Source of the DNA: Pseudomonas psychrophila
GTDB lineage: Bacteria > Pseudomonadota > Gammaproteobacteria > Pseudomonadales > Pseudomonadaceae
Direction of reading: 5' to 3'
Length of the DNA stretch: 64,000 bases
Assembly: GCF_001043005.1 (NCBI RefSeq)
Contig: NZ_JYKZ01000001.1
Location: 310,001 to 374,000, forward strand
Positions 55,433-64,000 of the stretch are shown here, in pieces. The number at the start of each line of letters is the position of its first letter. The first letter of the stretch is position 1. Position numbers and translations under genes: made by a program. The notes below the pieces were generated by a model. It saw nothing but the letters and a program-made list of their open reading frames with translations. It was not told the origin of the DNA and did not search any database.

Positions 55433-56042
55433 AGAAAATATCCAAGGCAAAGCATCGCGCACGCCAAGAGAACGGCGAGCGAATCGATACAAATTCAAAT
55501 TTTGAGGATTTTTTGCTGTGTGCTTAAGGTGCAAAACCAGGCGTACAGCAGTGAGCACCCGCGAGCGAAGCTAGCGGAAGCAAGGTGTTGCGAGGGGGCG
55601 TAGCGCTAAGGCGGCGTAGGCTGCCAGTAGATCGTTTGGAGTACAGTCATGCTGATGTTCCTGTAGCTCAAGGTATCGGGTGAGTGGTAAGTATACCGTC
55701 AAATTGTCACCGATTGCGACTTCCTGCCTAGATTTGGGTGGCGAGATACATTTTGTCAATATCAGCTATCTGCGCTCCTCTTCACAAGCTCTCCACCCCT
55801 ATCAATTGGAAATTTTTTATTGAGACCGTAAGTACAAAGCTGCACTAAGTTCGGTTTTTATTGCTTGGTTAAATTTCAATCAATACTCCAGTACAACCTG
55901 TTTAATGTATTGAATCAAGCAAGACCTATCACGTAATTAGAGACCCTACCTAACGATTAGCTGAAGGCTTTTTACGAAAAATTTACGGAGCTCAAGGCCT
56001 AAGAATCCGATACTGCTAGGCGCTAAATTTTCGGGCTATCGT
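55433..56042. other. Gene-poor stretch upstream of the trkH relic
   Basis: A 62-residue minus-strand open frame at 55571-55759 (starting MTKCISPPKSRQEV) has no support beyond being open. From about 55800 the sequence is AT-rich with no clear feature. Confidence 0.45.
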
Positions 56043-57337
56043 TATGTCCCTTGCTGCAATACGGCTTATCGGTTTCATCTTAGGCATCTTTTTCGTCACT
56101 CTAGCTGTGAGCATGTTTATCCCATGATTACGTTAGTGGCCTATGAACGTAGCAACGACCTGCCTGCCTCTCTTTGGTCGAGTTGTATTACCTTTGTCTG
56201 CGGACTACTATTGGTCGTACGGGGGCGGCCAGACCCCGTACAGCTTCGCCCTAGAGATATGTACCTGCTGACGACTGGCAGTTGGGTTGTGGCATGCACC
56301 TTCACAGCATTGCCGATGGTATTCATCAGCGGTATTAGTTTCACCGACGCTTTCTTCGAAACGATGTCCGGGATTACAACTACTGGCTCTACCGTTTTAA
56401 GTGGTTTAGATAGCACTTCACCAGGATTATTGATCTGGCGCTCAATGCTGCATTGGCTCGGCGGTATAGGCTTCATAGGCATGGCTGTAGCGATCTTTCC
56501 GCTGTTGCGAAGCGGTCAACCACCCCATGTCCTTGATCTCAACTGGAAGATTCTCGACTTCGGACTCTTCACTGGGGCATTGGACGCAGCCAGCAATACA
56601 CTGGGTAGCTGTGGTCATCATGATTCTGGGTAGACTACCGTTTACCTTGTATGTTGCAACATTGCGCGGTAACCGGCGTGCGCTGATTAAAGATCACCAA
56701 GTACGTGGATTTATTGGGTTCTTGATTGTCACCTGGCTGGCCGTAGGGACATGGCTCTGTTTTCACAGCGATTACGGATGGTGGGATGCATTTCGTATCG
56801 TATCGTCGCAGTCAACGTGACTTCTGTTGTTACGACCACTGGAATTGCGGTGGGCGATTACACGCTGTAGGGAAGCTTTGCTGTTCTTTTGCTCTTCTAT
56901 CTCACCTTTGTTGGTGGATGTTCGGGATCTGCGGCAGGAGGCCTCAAAATCTTCCGCTTTCAGGTTGCTGCCACTCTACTGATAGGTGGCTTGAAGCAAT
57001 TGATCCATCCTAGAGCCGTGACTCAGAAAAAGTACAACAGCCATCCAATTGACGAGGAGATATGGCGCTCGCTTTTGACTTTCCCGTTTTCTTCAGCATC
57101 ACCATTGCAATAATCGCTTTAGGACTCGCCTTGATCGGACTGGACGACTGCGTGAGTGGCGCTGCTAATGCAGTGTGCAACGTTGGGCCAGGTCTTGGCA
57201 CCATAATCGGGCCTGCTGGTAACTTTTCATCAATACCTGACGCAGCAAAATGGTTGCTTACCATTGGCATGCTGCTGGGACGACTGGCCATACTCACTGT
57301 ACTGGTGCTAATTACCCCAGTTTTTTGGAGATATTAA
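56043..57337 (+). pseudogene. trkH: Broken TrkH potassium-uptake channel gene
   Basis: The pieces in order are MSLAAIRLIGFILGIFFVTL-stop, then ERSNDLPASLWSS, RPRDMYLLTTGSW, SGITTTGSTVLSGLDS, LLHWLGGIGFIGMAVAI, then an internal deletion to ISTGRFSTSDSSLGHWTQPA, then a frameshift to VTSVVTTTGIAVGD, FVGGCSGSAAGGLKIFRF, and a last frame ending SIPDAAKWLLTIGMLLGR. All four K+ selectivity-loop regions can be traced, but at least three frame changes and one deletion destroy the gene. The intact protein would be about 485 residues and pair with TrkA. Confidence 0.92.
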
Positions 57338-57420
57338 TCCCCATTACGGGTATGCCTTATCGACAATATCCTAACAGAAAAAGAGTCCTACACCGCTTCA
57401 AGTAAACCAACCAGATGGCC

Positions 57421-58698
57421 CTAAAGGTACATCGTCTTGGCCAATGAGCTAAGTTGATCTTTTTCATTCTGCAGCGCTAACGCGGTATCTGCGCGAGCAA
57501 TCAAAAGATCTGTATGTTTGATGCAGGCATCCTTGAAAATAGCAGGGTTTATTTTAGCGAGACTGATGAGGGCCTTTAATAGCCGGAGATTAACCTCGAG
57601 CAAAGCTGCACCATCCCTACTGATCGGGGCAAAAAAATCGTCGAAAAGATCATCAACCGTCAATCCTCGAAGAAAGACTTGTTTACATCCTTGATCATTA
57701 TTTGAGCTCGAGACTTGTGGCTTACTCCAGCAAGTCAGAGTTCTCACCCCCCGACCAATCACATCGATGGCTGTCCCTGGATCGTTGACAGCAGGAGACA
57801 AGGCGCGAGAAGCGATTTCTGAGAGCACGCAGAGCCCAAAACGGGGATCATTATCAAAGGTTCGCCGAGTGCCGATGGTCAGCGTCGCTCGAATTTTATT
57901 TCTAGCGGTACTGATATCATCAATCATCGTGCTACCCAAGCTTACAATTTGTAAGAGTGGCATTCCCTCGTGTACAAATGTCCCTGGAAGCACGGTCAGA
58001 TAAATCTGAATTTGTTCCTCCTGCGCGATAACTCCAAGGGCGCTCACATCAATATGTTGCACGTAGCCCGTTTGATCACTTGCGAGTTTTATTGCGCTAA
58101 GAGGTAGTACCAGATCAGTGGGGTAAACCGAACCGCCCAAATATGGCCACTGAACGCGCTGGCTGATTGCCTCAATCGCAGCTTTCTCGACACGGTCAAT
58201 GGTTTCTCCAACCCTTCCGAGTTTGGACAAGTGATCGATCCAACGCAGGAGGGTGTAAACAATCAGGACGACTACACCTATCGTCACTGCGAATAACAAT
58301 ACTCGACCTTGAGTACCATAGGCTCCGGTACTCAGCGCAATGATCCCTACCAGGCTAAATAAGAATGAACCAATAAACGTGGCAAGGGCATTTTGAGTCG
58401 TGGTGTCCTCCATTACTAGGGTGGTGGCGCGCGGTGTGACTCCACTGCTAGCGGCACCATAAGCCGTGACCATAGTACTTAGCGAAAACGTTGTGACGGC
58501 CAGCATGCTGGAAGCGATGATCCCCAGAATCTTGTCCACAGCGTCCGCGCCGATGCGTGCTGATAATGATTCAGGGATGAAATCTTTGAAAACAACAGCT
58601 GCCAGTGCTGTAGCTACACCGAGAAGTGAAAACAGCGAGGCTCTAAACCAAAGCCTTTTAGTCAGTTGATTCGTTACCCAGCGCCAACGAGCGATCAT
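57421..58698 (-). CDS. DUF2254 family membrane protein
   Basis: This 425-residue inner-membrane protein of the DUF2254 family has four predicted helices in the first half (RASLFSLLGVATALAAVVF; LATFIGSFLFSLVGIIALST). The central family segment is FSLSTMVTAYGAASSGVTPR, and a soluble C-terminal half includes DNDPRFGLCVLSEIASRALS and ALSPAVNDPGTAID. The function is unknown. Conserved polar residues in the PAVNDPGTA region suggest a ligand site. It stands alone between two pseudogenes. Confidence 0.88.
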   Translation of the reverse strand: MIARWRWVTNQLTKRLWFRASLFSLLGVATALAAVVFKDFIPESLSARIGADAVDKILGIIASSMLAVTTFSLSTMVTAYGAASSGVTPRATTLVMEDTTTQNALATFIGSFLFSLVGIIALSTGAYGTQGRVLLFAVTIGVVVLIVYTLLRWIDHLSKLGRVGETIDRVEKAAIEAISQRVQWPYLGGSVYPTDLVLPLSAIKLASDQTGYVQHIDVSALGVIAQEEQIQIYLTVLPGTFVHEGMPLLQIVSLGSTMIDDISTARNKIRATLTIGTRRTFDNDPRFGLCVLSEIASRALSPAVNDPGTAIDVIGRGVRTLTCWSKPQVSSSNNDQGCKQVFLRGLTVDDLFDDFFAPISRDGAALLEVNLRLLKALISLAKINPAIFKDACIKHTDLLIARADTALALQNEKDQLSSLAKTMYL

Positions 58699-58919
58699 GT
58701 GGAGTCCCTTAGTGACTAGGCCAGTAGAGTGGCTGGCAATACAGAGGTTTTATTCGGCAATATAAAATTATCGTTGTAAGGTACCGGCGAACACACCTTC
58801 CGAACTCCAGCATTAAGGACGATAGTCCTCCACGTACTTTTAAGCGAACGCTATCATCCTAAACGTCGGACTTACATTCAAGTAGTGGAACTGGGAGAAG
58901 GTTAATTTAATTTCGTCAA

Positions 58920-59185
58920 AATGAAACGTCATTTTGGTGGCACCTACATGGCCAATGGTAGCTATGACGCAGAGTAAGCAGAAAGCAGAAAGCAGAAAGC
59001 AGAAAGCGCCTTAAGCTACGGTAATGCAGACCTAGTCTCCTTCGGCACAGCGTTCTTGGTCAACCTGAATTTGGTCGATCGCTTCAAGCAAGGCGAACAG
59101 CTGAATAAAGCAGACCCAGCGACTTTCTACCAAGGTGAAGAGCGCGGCTATACGGACTATCCACTCATGACAGAGTCCCGGAAAA
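58920..59185 (+). pseudogene. nemA: Relic of an Old Yellow Enzyme (NemA-type) gene, C-terminal part
   Basis: Frames read KRHFGGTYMANGSYDAE-stop, then ALSYGNADLVSFGTAFLVN and DPATFYQGEERGYTDYP. They match the end of N-ethylmaleimide-reductase-type flavoenzymes (GGTYMANGGYDAEKAN...NADLVSFGTAFLANPDL...FYQGGERGYTDYP). A GCAGAAA unit repeated four times (about 58978-59008) has expanded inside the former gene and broken the frame. Confidence 0.85.
58978..59008. repeat. Short tandem repeat, GCAGAAA x4
   Basis: Four consecutive 7-base units lie inside the nemA relic. This is probably replication-slippage expansion. Confidence 0.85.
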
Positions 59186-59277
59186 CCCTATAAAACTTAC
59201 CCAAAATCTCGACGACAAAGACAGTTTTTACTTAAGTACCTAGACCGTAACAACGCGATCGACTGCTATGCGTAACT

Positions 59278-59295
59278 AGGGCTGTTAACAGCCCT
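59278..59295. terminator. 18-bp perfect palindrome downstream of mvaT
   Basis: AGGGCTGTTAACAGCCCT is fully self-complementary and lies 72 bases past the mvaT stop. It could be a terminator hairpin or a protein-binding site; there is no T tract. Confidence 0.5.
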
Positions 59296-59366
59296 TCTAC
59301 CATTAGAAAACATCCTTAACTTGCTAAAAAAGGCGCTCTCAGCCCCATTTAGTACTCAAACCTGAA

Positions 59367-59732
59367 TCACTTGGTCAGCCAGGACTCAACGGTATCTGAG
59401 CCGTGTTCTGCCTTCCACTCCTTCAGACCTTTGTGATTCCCACCTTTGGTTTCGATGACCTCGCCAGTGTACGGATTTTTGTAGACCTTCACCTGACGTG
59501 GCTTACGAGTGCCAGCTTTGGATTTGACTACTGGAGTGCTGCGGCCAGCCTGAGGATCCAACAAGTTGATGATGTTAGACAGGCTGTAACCGTATTCAGC
59601 AAGCAGAGCGCGCAGCTTCGACTCAAACTCTATTTCCTTTTTGAGACCAGCATCGCCTTTCAGTGTTTCGAGAGCCTCGAGTTGTTCGGCAAGGTGTTTT
59701 TCGAGTTGGCGAAATTCAGCAAGTTTGGACAT
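59367..59732 (-). CDS. mvaT: MvaT/MvaU-family H-NS-like nucleoid protein
   Basis: A 121-residue xenogeneic silencer of Pseudomonas. The N-terminal half is a coiled-coil oligomerisation region (MSKLAEFRQLEKHLAEQLEA). The C-terminal DNA-binding domain has the MvaT pattern RQVKVYKNPYTGEVIETKGG and NHKGLKEWKAEHGSD, including the Lys/Arg network and the AT-hook-like loop GG(N) that reads AT-rich minor grooves. Core genomes normally encode MvaT and MvaU, so this accessory copy probably modulates expression of the AT-rich element or interferes with host silencers. Confidence 0.93.
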   Translation of the reverse strand: MSKLAEFRQLEKHLAEQLEALETLKGDAGLKKEIEFESKLRALLAEYGYSLSNIINLLDPQAGRSTPVVKSKAGTRKPRQVKVYKNPYTGEVIETKGGNHKGLKEWKAEHGSDTVESWLTK

Positions 59733-60362
59733 GTTTAGTCTCTACGTAGTTAGTCTCATAACAATACACCAACTTTGGAGTTTTCCGTCAATCGTTTAGG
59801 TATAAGATTCATGAGTAACGATCACGAAGACGCGCACTATGGAGTCTGGGCTCACACTCTAAATTTATTCGTTCCCTGTCAAAAGCGAAGTATTGAGGTC
59901 AACATCTTTGTGGCATGGATATGTCTATGAAACTAAGGGTTATTCAGGATGATGTGCTGAGTATTCTGAGATTTACCCAGCTGCTGCAGACGCGGCTGTG
60001 CCTTATAGGTCGGTTGAGCAAGGGTGAATCGCGACTTACTCCGCTCACGCCGAGTATCTCACTAGCGAGAAACTTAAAATCATGCCCGTCGGGACATTGC
60101 CGACCAATTTGAAGGGTTCCCGTCTTGAGGCAGATTTTGGTATGTAGATCGGACACCGGGCCCAGCCCAAGCAGGCCTTTTAAATCCACTGAATGTCCAG
60201 TCACGCCTCGGGCTACTTCAACGGCTTCTTGCGGATTGACCTGCTGACTAAGGTAACCATCGCCCTGCCTCTGCCCAAAGTCGTCGGTGTGTGTGTGTAA
60301 ATCGATGTAAGCGCCTCCTAAAACAGGCATATTGGATTGTAGAGCGTGGCCACAGTGTTAAT
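59733..60362. other. Intergenic stretch with an uncharacterised open frame
   Basis: A minus-strand frame at 59944-60330 (128 codons, containing HTHTDDFGQRQGDGYL and SVDLKGLLGLGPVSDL) is open, but I recognise no family and it has no obvious ribosome site. It may be a relic. From 60363 the sequence matches the region before the chrA fragment at 26379. Confidence 0.4.
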
Positions 60363-60398
60363 TGGTCAGTACAGCAGCTATTTTTGGGAGCATGAATC

Positions 60399-61616
60399 TT
60401 GTCAGCTGAAAGTAGTACCAAGATGATTACAGCCCATACCCCGTGGACGGTTTTTCTGGTGTTCTTGCGCTTGGGATTCATCTCCTTCGGAGGGCCAATT
60501 GCACACCTAGGTTACTTCCGCGAAGAGTTTGTTGTTCGGCGCCAATGGCTCAGTGAGCGCAGTTATATCGATTTGGTCGCCCTGTGCCAGTTTCTGCCAG
60601 GGCCTGCCAGTAGCCAGGTAGGCATAGGTTTGGGGCTATCGCGTGCTGGGTTCTCTGGAGCAGTTGCCGCGTGGGCTGGGTTCACACTGCCATCGGCAAT
60701 GATCCTCGTTTTGTTTGCGCAAGGGATGTCCGCGTGGGGAAATACATTCCCAAGCGGTCTTTTGCACGGACTTAAGATCGTCGCGGTTGCTGTTGTTGCT
60801 CAAGCCGTCTGGGGAATGGCGCGCAATATTTGTACTGATGTGCCCAGGGTAACCATCGCTGTGTTTGCAGCTTGCGCAGCACTCATCTGGCCAAATGCCT
60901 GGGGGCAGATCGCCGTGATTATCTGCAGTGCTGTCATCGGTCTGATGCTTTTCAAGCCCGCTCAACAGCATACAGCTGAGCCCCTTCCAATATCAGTTAG
61001 CCGAAAAGTAGGTCTGGTATCGTTGGTGGTGTTCTTTGGCTTATTGGTAGGCCTACCATTATTGATCCAGGTTTGGCCCTCTGAAGCACTAGCTATGACG
61101 AATGCCTTTTTCCGAGCAGGGTCATTAGTTTTTGGAGGGGGGCATGTTGTACTACCGTTACTTCAGTCTGCGACCGTATTCAACGGATGGGTAACCAACG
61201 ACACATTCATTGCAGGGTATGGCTTAGCACAGGCCGTACCGGGCCCGCTCTTTACCTTCGCAGCATTTCTCGGAGCGTCCATGAACGCCCAACCCTCTGG
61301 TTGGATCGGAGCTACGGTATGCCTGGTTGCTATCTTCGCACCTTCATTCCTACTCGTAATCGGCGTGTTGCCATTCTGGGAGCAACTACGACATAGTTTT
61401 CGCACCCAATCGGCCCTTGCAGGAATTAATGCGGGAGTAGTAGGGCTACTCTTGGCGGCCTTATATAACCCAGTCTGGACGAGTGCAATTTTGAAACCTC
61501 AAGACTTTGGTTTGGCGCTGATAGCCCTTGTCGCCCTAATGTTTTGGAGGGTTCCCCCATGGGTAGTCGTCTTGGGCAGTGGAATGCTTGGATGGTGGCT
61601 CAGCGGTGTACTTTGA
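60399..61616 (+). CDS. chrA: Chromate transporter ChrA
   Basis: This 405-residue membrane protein lowers cytoplasmic chromate by efflux. Both CHR halves are present: SFGGPIAHLGYFREEF with CQFLPGPASSQVG in the first, VFGGGHVVLPLLQSATVF with AQAVPGPLFTFAAFLGA in the second. About ten hydrophobic helices are seen. The start is a TTG at 60399 with GGGAG 9 bases upstream; the duplicated fragment at 26379 keeps the same TTG. It precedes a fluoride riboswitch and crcB on the same strand but ends 80 bases before the riboswitch, so it is not under its control. Confidence 0.93.
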   Translation: MSAESSTKMITAHTPWTVFLVFLRLGFISFGGPIAHLGYFREEFVVRRQWLSERSYIDLVALCQFLPGPASSQVGIGLGLSRAGFSGAVAAWAGFTLPSAMILVLFAQGMSAWGNTFPSGLLHGLKIVAVAVVAQAVWGMARNICTDVPRVTIAVFAACAALIWPNAWGQIAVIICSAVIGLMLFKPAQQHTAEPLPISVSRKVGLVSLVVFFGLLVGLPLLIQVWPSEALAMTNAFFRAGSLVFGGGHVVLPLLQSATVFNGWVTNDTFIAGYGLAQAVPGPLFTFAAFLGASMNAQPSGWIGATVCLVAIFAPSFLLVIGVLPFWEQLRHSFRTQSALAGINAGVVGLLLAALYNPVWTSAILKPQDFGLALIALVALMFWRVPPWVVVLGSGMLGWWLSGVL

Positions 61617-61696
61617 AAGCAAGCATCAGCCAAAGGTATCTTGATCTGTAGAGGAGGTTATTGATGTCAGTAGCGCGGATGCTATAGGATCTTATC

Positions 61697-61798
61697 AGGA
61701 GATGGCATTCCTCCTTTAACCGCCTTGTGCTGATGATGCCTACGTGAACCCTGGACAGGGTGCGTAGGTGTGCCTCCCTGTCCCTAATTTAGGACAGG
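61697..61798 (+). promoter_or_regulatory. Fluoride riboswitch (crcB motif) with attenuator-like platform
   Basis: The aptamer at 61697-61745 reads AGGAGATGGCATTCCTCC, then TTTAACCGCC, then GCTGATGATGCCTACG. It has the crcB-motif features: the GGAG/CTCC stem around GATGGCAT, the AAC linker, the second stem, the invariant TGATG, and a pseudoknot between GGCAT (61703-61707) and ATGCC (61736-61740). Downstream, GGACAGGG (61753-61760) can pair with CCCTGTCC (61776-61783), and the same strand can instead pair with GGACAGG (61792-61798). These two hairpins exclude each other, as expected for a switch. It lies 90 bases before crcB. Confidence 0.93.
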
Positions 61799-61886
61799 AT
61801 ATGATCTTACTTTTCGTGCTTCGCCCATCTTACAGCGCTGTCCCTCTGCATGCTTGGCCCTCCAGGTTTGGTAAGGAGTGCTCGCC

Positions 61887-62270
61887 ATGCTGAAATCATT
61901 GATCGTCATTGCCATCGGCGCCTCAGCTGGTGCTTGGTTACGCTGGCTTTTGGGTATAAAGCTGAACGCTCTATTTCCTACGATTCCTCCCGGGACTGTA
62001 GTCGCGAACATGGTCGGGGGTTATCTCATAGGGCTGACCATCGCCTTCTTGGCTGCATCGCCTTCGCTCAGCCCTGAATGGCGCCTCCTGATCATCACCG
62101 GATTTTGTGGTGGTCTTACCACTTTTTCTACATTTTCAGCCGAAACAGTCACCTTGATTCAGGAAGGAAAACTGCTCTGGGCGCTTGGCTCAATTTCGTT
62201 GCACGTGGTTGGTTCGTTGGCGATGACCGCTGCAGGGCTTATTTCATACCAAGTGATTGGTACTCGCTGA
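61887..62270 (+). CDS. crcB: Fluoride channel CrcB/Fluc
   Basis: A 127-residue, four-helix dual-topology fluoride channel that lets F- leave the cytoplasm. Family signatures are [12 protein letters not shown] (the G.GA.LR start), [10 protein letters not shown] (pore Asn) and the Phe-box [18 protein letters not shown] is 9 bases before the ATG at 61887; a GTG three codons earlier is too close to it. It is controlled by the fluoride riboswitch just upstream and probably co-transcribed with ppa 165 bases downstream. Confidence 0.96.
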   Translation: MLKSLIVIAIGASAGAWLRWLLGIKLNALFPTIPPGTVVANMVGGYLIGLTIAFLAASPSLSPEWRLLIITGFCGGLTTFSTFSAETVTLIQEGKLLWALGSISLHVVGSLAMTAAGLISYQVIGTR

Positions 62271-62435
62271 GGAGATAGACATAAAAGGCTTTATGGTCGT
62301 TTTCTTTACTCAACAAAACCGTCGCTATCAGGGAATGATGTTAGGCGAATGGATAGTCGATTTGCCAAAAGAAATGAGCCCACTTGGGAGAGATCCGTCC
62401 GACGCAACCACTTCTACAACATCGGAGGTATGAAC

Positions 62436-62966
62436 ATGAGCTACGCGGACATTCCTGCTGGTAACGCGATCCCCGATGACTTCTTCACAGTTATTGAGAT
62501 CCCTGCAAGCCACTCGCCGATCAAGTACGAGGTCGACAAGCAGAGCAGACAGATCTTCGTTGACCGCTTCCTAAGCACACCGATGTTCTATCCGGCCAAC
62601 TACGGGTTCATTCCAAATACGTTGAGCGATGACGGAGATCCTCTGGACGTCCTGGTGGTTTGCCCTTATCCCGTCTCACCTGGAGTTGTCATCCGCAGTC
62701 GCCCGGTGGGTGTGATGTACATGACTGACGAAGCCGGAGCGGATGCCAAGGTGATCGCTGTGCCTCATGAAAAACTCAGCTCGATGTACAACGACGTAAA
62801 GGAGTGCTCAGACCTCCCTGCGCTACTCCTCGCACAGATCCAGCACTTCTTTGAAAACTACAAAGCATTGGAGCCGGGTAAGTGGGTGAAGATGGGGCGT
62901 TGGGGGAGCGCGGATGAGGCGCGGGAAGAGATTCGCAAGTCGGTAGCTGCGTATATACCCAAGTAG
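62436..62966 (+). CDS. ppa: Inorganic pyrophosphatase (family I)
   Basis: A 176-residue enzyme hydrolysing pyrophosphate to phosphate with Mg2+. Active-site residues are visible in [38 protein letters not shown] (the DxDxxD core: D-G-D-P-L-D), [18 protein letters not shown] and [11 protein letters not shown]. Fluoride strongly inhibits this enzyme, so an extra copy next to crcB fits relief of a fluoride target. GGAGGT is 6 bases before the ATG at 62436; an ATG at 62430 touches the ribosome site. A broken relative lies at 50829-51019. Confidence 0.95.
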   Translation: MSYADIPAGNAIPDDFFTVIEIPASHSPIKYEVDKQSRQIFVDRFLSTPMFYPANYGFIPNTLSDDGDPLDVLVVCPYPVSPGVVIRSRPVGVMYMTDEAGADAKVIAVPHEKLSSMYNDVKECSDLPALLLAQIQHFFENYKALEPGKWVKMGRWGSADEAREEIRKSVAAYIPK

Positions 62967-63005
62967 GTTTCACTCCAAATTGAAAGCATCAGCCGGGAGT
63001 CAGAA

Positions 63006-63032
63006 CTGAGGGGCAAGTGATTTGCCTCTCAG
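63006..63032. terminator. Hairpin after ppa
   Basis: CTGAGGGGCAA at 63006-63016 and TTGCCTCTCAG at 63022-63032 pair with one mismatch, 40 bases after the ppa stop. Confidence 0.6.
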
Positions 63033-63183
63033 TCGCTCGAGACATCAAATGTCGAGGGAACCACACGCATAGAAAAGTGGATAGCTTATGCTGCGCATGA
63101 CTCAACTAAATCAAAGTCATTCCAGAATATCGGCCTTTGATAACCCACTTATGGGGTCGCACTATCATGCATTTGACGATCTC

Positions 63184-63618
63184 CTATTTGACTAAGGTGA
63201 TTGGTATATCTGAGAGCTGAATCACCTTTGCCGCGACAGAGCCCATAAAAATCCCTGCAAGAAAGCCGTTGCCATGTGAGCCTAGGATGATGTTGTTACT
63301 TCCTAAAGAGTGTGAGCACGCCACGATTTGGCTTGCTGCATCGCCTTGTAAGGTGTGAAGTGTAAATGCAACCCCTTCCTGCTTCAGAAGTACCCCAGCT
63401 TTTTGTGAGCTCTCAGCACTTTTATCACCGTAGTAACGATCAATCTCATCCGCTCTCATGTCGTGTGCAATTCGAGTTGGTAACAGTGGCTGTACATTCA
63501 CCAGATGCACCTCAACACTGCCGCCCAGTAACCCGCCATCTTGGATTAGCCCAACAAGGTAACGCACTGCGCGCTCCGAGTGCTCGGAACCATCGACAGC
63601 TACAAGTACTTTATGCAT
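63184..63618 (-). CDS. Universal stress protein (single UspA domain)
   Basis: A 144-residue ATP-binding stress protein. It starts MHKVLVAVDGSEHSERAVRY and ends with NIILGSHGNGFLAGIFMGSV, fitting the GxxGx9GS nucleotide loop closely. It lies about 70 bases after the P-type ATPase end on the same strand, so the two are probably one transcript. usp genes are among the partners of fluoride-riboswitch genes in other bacteria. Confidence 0.93.
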   Translation of the reverse strand: MHKVLVAVDGSEHSERAVRYLVGLIQDGGLLGGSVEVHLVNVQPLLPTRIAHDMRADEIDRYYGDKSAESSQKAGVLLKQEGVAFTLHTLQGDAASQIVACSHSLGSNNIILGSHGNGFLAGIFMGSVAAKVIQLSDIPITLVK

Positions 63619-63685
63619 TTTCTAAATTCTCTTTCAGTGGCCTGAAGATGCTCGTCGTTAGGGGATTGCCAGCTTGCAATCAGTT

Positions 63686-64000
63686 CTACTCGGACAAACA
63701 GACTCGAGTCTGCTTCTCAATCACAATGACCATAAAAAATGCAACCCCAACTCCTATTACCAGTAGGCCATCAAGGAAAGGGATCGCTTCAGTAGCAAAC
63801 ACCTTCTGCAACGACGGAGTATAGGTGATGGCGAACTGAGCTACCATTACCACCGCGACGGTCACCCACACGACCTTAGTGCCGCAAATGTCCTTCCATG
63901 TAAGCGATGTGCTGTAGAGATTACGAATGAAAAACAGATGGAATATTTCCATCACCACTAAAGTGTTGACCGCGAGGGTTCGAGCCAACTCTATCGAGTA
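63686..64000 (-). CDS. C-terminus of a P-type cation ATPase (PacL/Ca2+-type), runs off the window
   Basis: The open frame continues past the window edge; only about 104 codons are visible. They hold the last helices of a P2/P3-type cation ATPase: VNTLVVMEIFHLFFIRN, then VVWVTVAVVMVAQFAITYTP and LDGLLVIGVGVAFFMVIVIE. The segment ARTLAVNTLVVMEIFHLF (helix M8-9, the NxxxxxE ion-site pattern) is typical of Ca2+/Mn2+/Na+-transporting ATPases of the PMA1/PacL type. The catalytic domains are outside the window, so the cation is unknown. Confidence 0.85.
   Translation of the reverse strand, partial: YSIELARTLAVNTLVVMEIFHLFFIRNLYSTSLTWKDICGTKVVWVTVAVVMVAQFAITYTPSLQKVFATEAIPFLDGLLVIGVGVAFFMVIVIEKQTRVCLSE

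Noticed and set aside
58978..59008. Tandem repeat considered as a CRISPR or iteron array
   Set aside because: Units are 7 bases with no spacers, inside a nemA relic, and no cas or rep genes are near. Slippage explains it.

Overview
The window is a Pseudomonas chromosome. The evidence is the backbone order tatD-holB-tmk beside a TetR gene with an RgsA-type small RNA between them, pseudomonad REP-like palindromes, an MvaT-family protein, and relics of the Rz-like lysis protein seen in pseudomonad tailocin and prophage clusters. Bases 1 to about 6401 are backbone: an SMP-30/gluconolactonase-like enzyme (cut by the window edge), DUF1285, a DUF4823 lipoprotein, moaA, TetR, RgsA, tatD, holB and the 3' part of tmk.

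At base 6401 the thymidylate kinase gene stops matching its family, and a large accessory region starts and runs to the window end. It opens with a five- or six-gene co-directional operon: a phage-like deoxynucleoside monophosphate kinase, three large tyrosine-recombinase-like proteins, an HTH/coiled-coil protein and a small ORF. Only the middle recombinase shows the full R...HxxR...H...Y set. The element has therefore split an essential nucleotide kinase gene while carrying a kinase of overlapping activity as its first gene.

The cargo follows. 15.5-19 kb holds a chemoreceptor broken by one amber codon and a diguanylate cyclase. 19.7-25.4 kb holds two YeeE-type permease subunits, a cNMP/CBS/DUF294 protein with a DEDDh exonuclease, and a BCCT transporter. 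25.5-31.6 kb is a decayed mosaic (Rz-like relics, a chrA fragment, IS66 and IS5 relics) around an intact cadA/cadR pair with a MerR-type operator. 31.6-33.7 kb is TetR plus two glutathione transferases. 34-35.7 kb is a second diguanylate cyclase. 36-46.4 kb is a two-armed cluster with ArsS-like radical SAM, a symporter, a phosphoesterase, a TVP38-disulfide reductase fusion, a SelD-N-domain-like flavoprotein and DoxX on one strand, and an ECF sigma factor, NrsF and two 'arsenosugar' glycosyltransferases on the other. No arsM is visible. 46.5-49.7 kb holds an L-2-haloacid dehalogenase, TetR, an AhpD-like protein and an exported haloacid-dehalogenase homologue. The first three share one operator motif at four sites.

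50-64 kb looks like an ion and fluoride stress block: an MTIP/PNP phosphorylase, a ppa relic, NhaA, Nudix, SulP and Usp, a broken trkH, DUF2254, a nemA relic, MvaT, ChrA, then a fluoride riboswitch upstream of crcB and ppa, another Usp and the end of a P-type ATPase. Fluoride export, a pyrophosphatase supply, a Na+/H+ antiporter, stress proteins and haloacid dehalogenases make a plausible fluoride and organohalide tolerance island. The ArsS/glycosyltransferase cluster is the part whose chemistry is least understood.

All calls come from reading translated sequence and motifs by eye. No database search was run.
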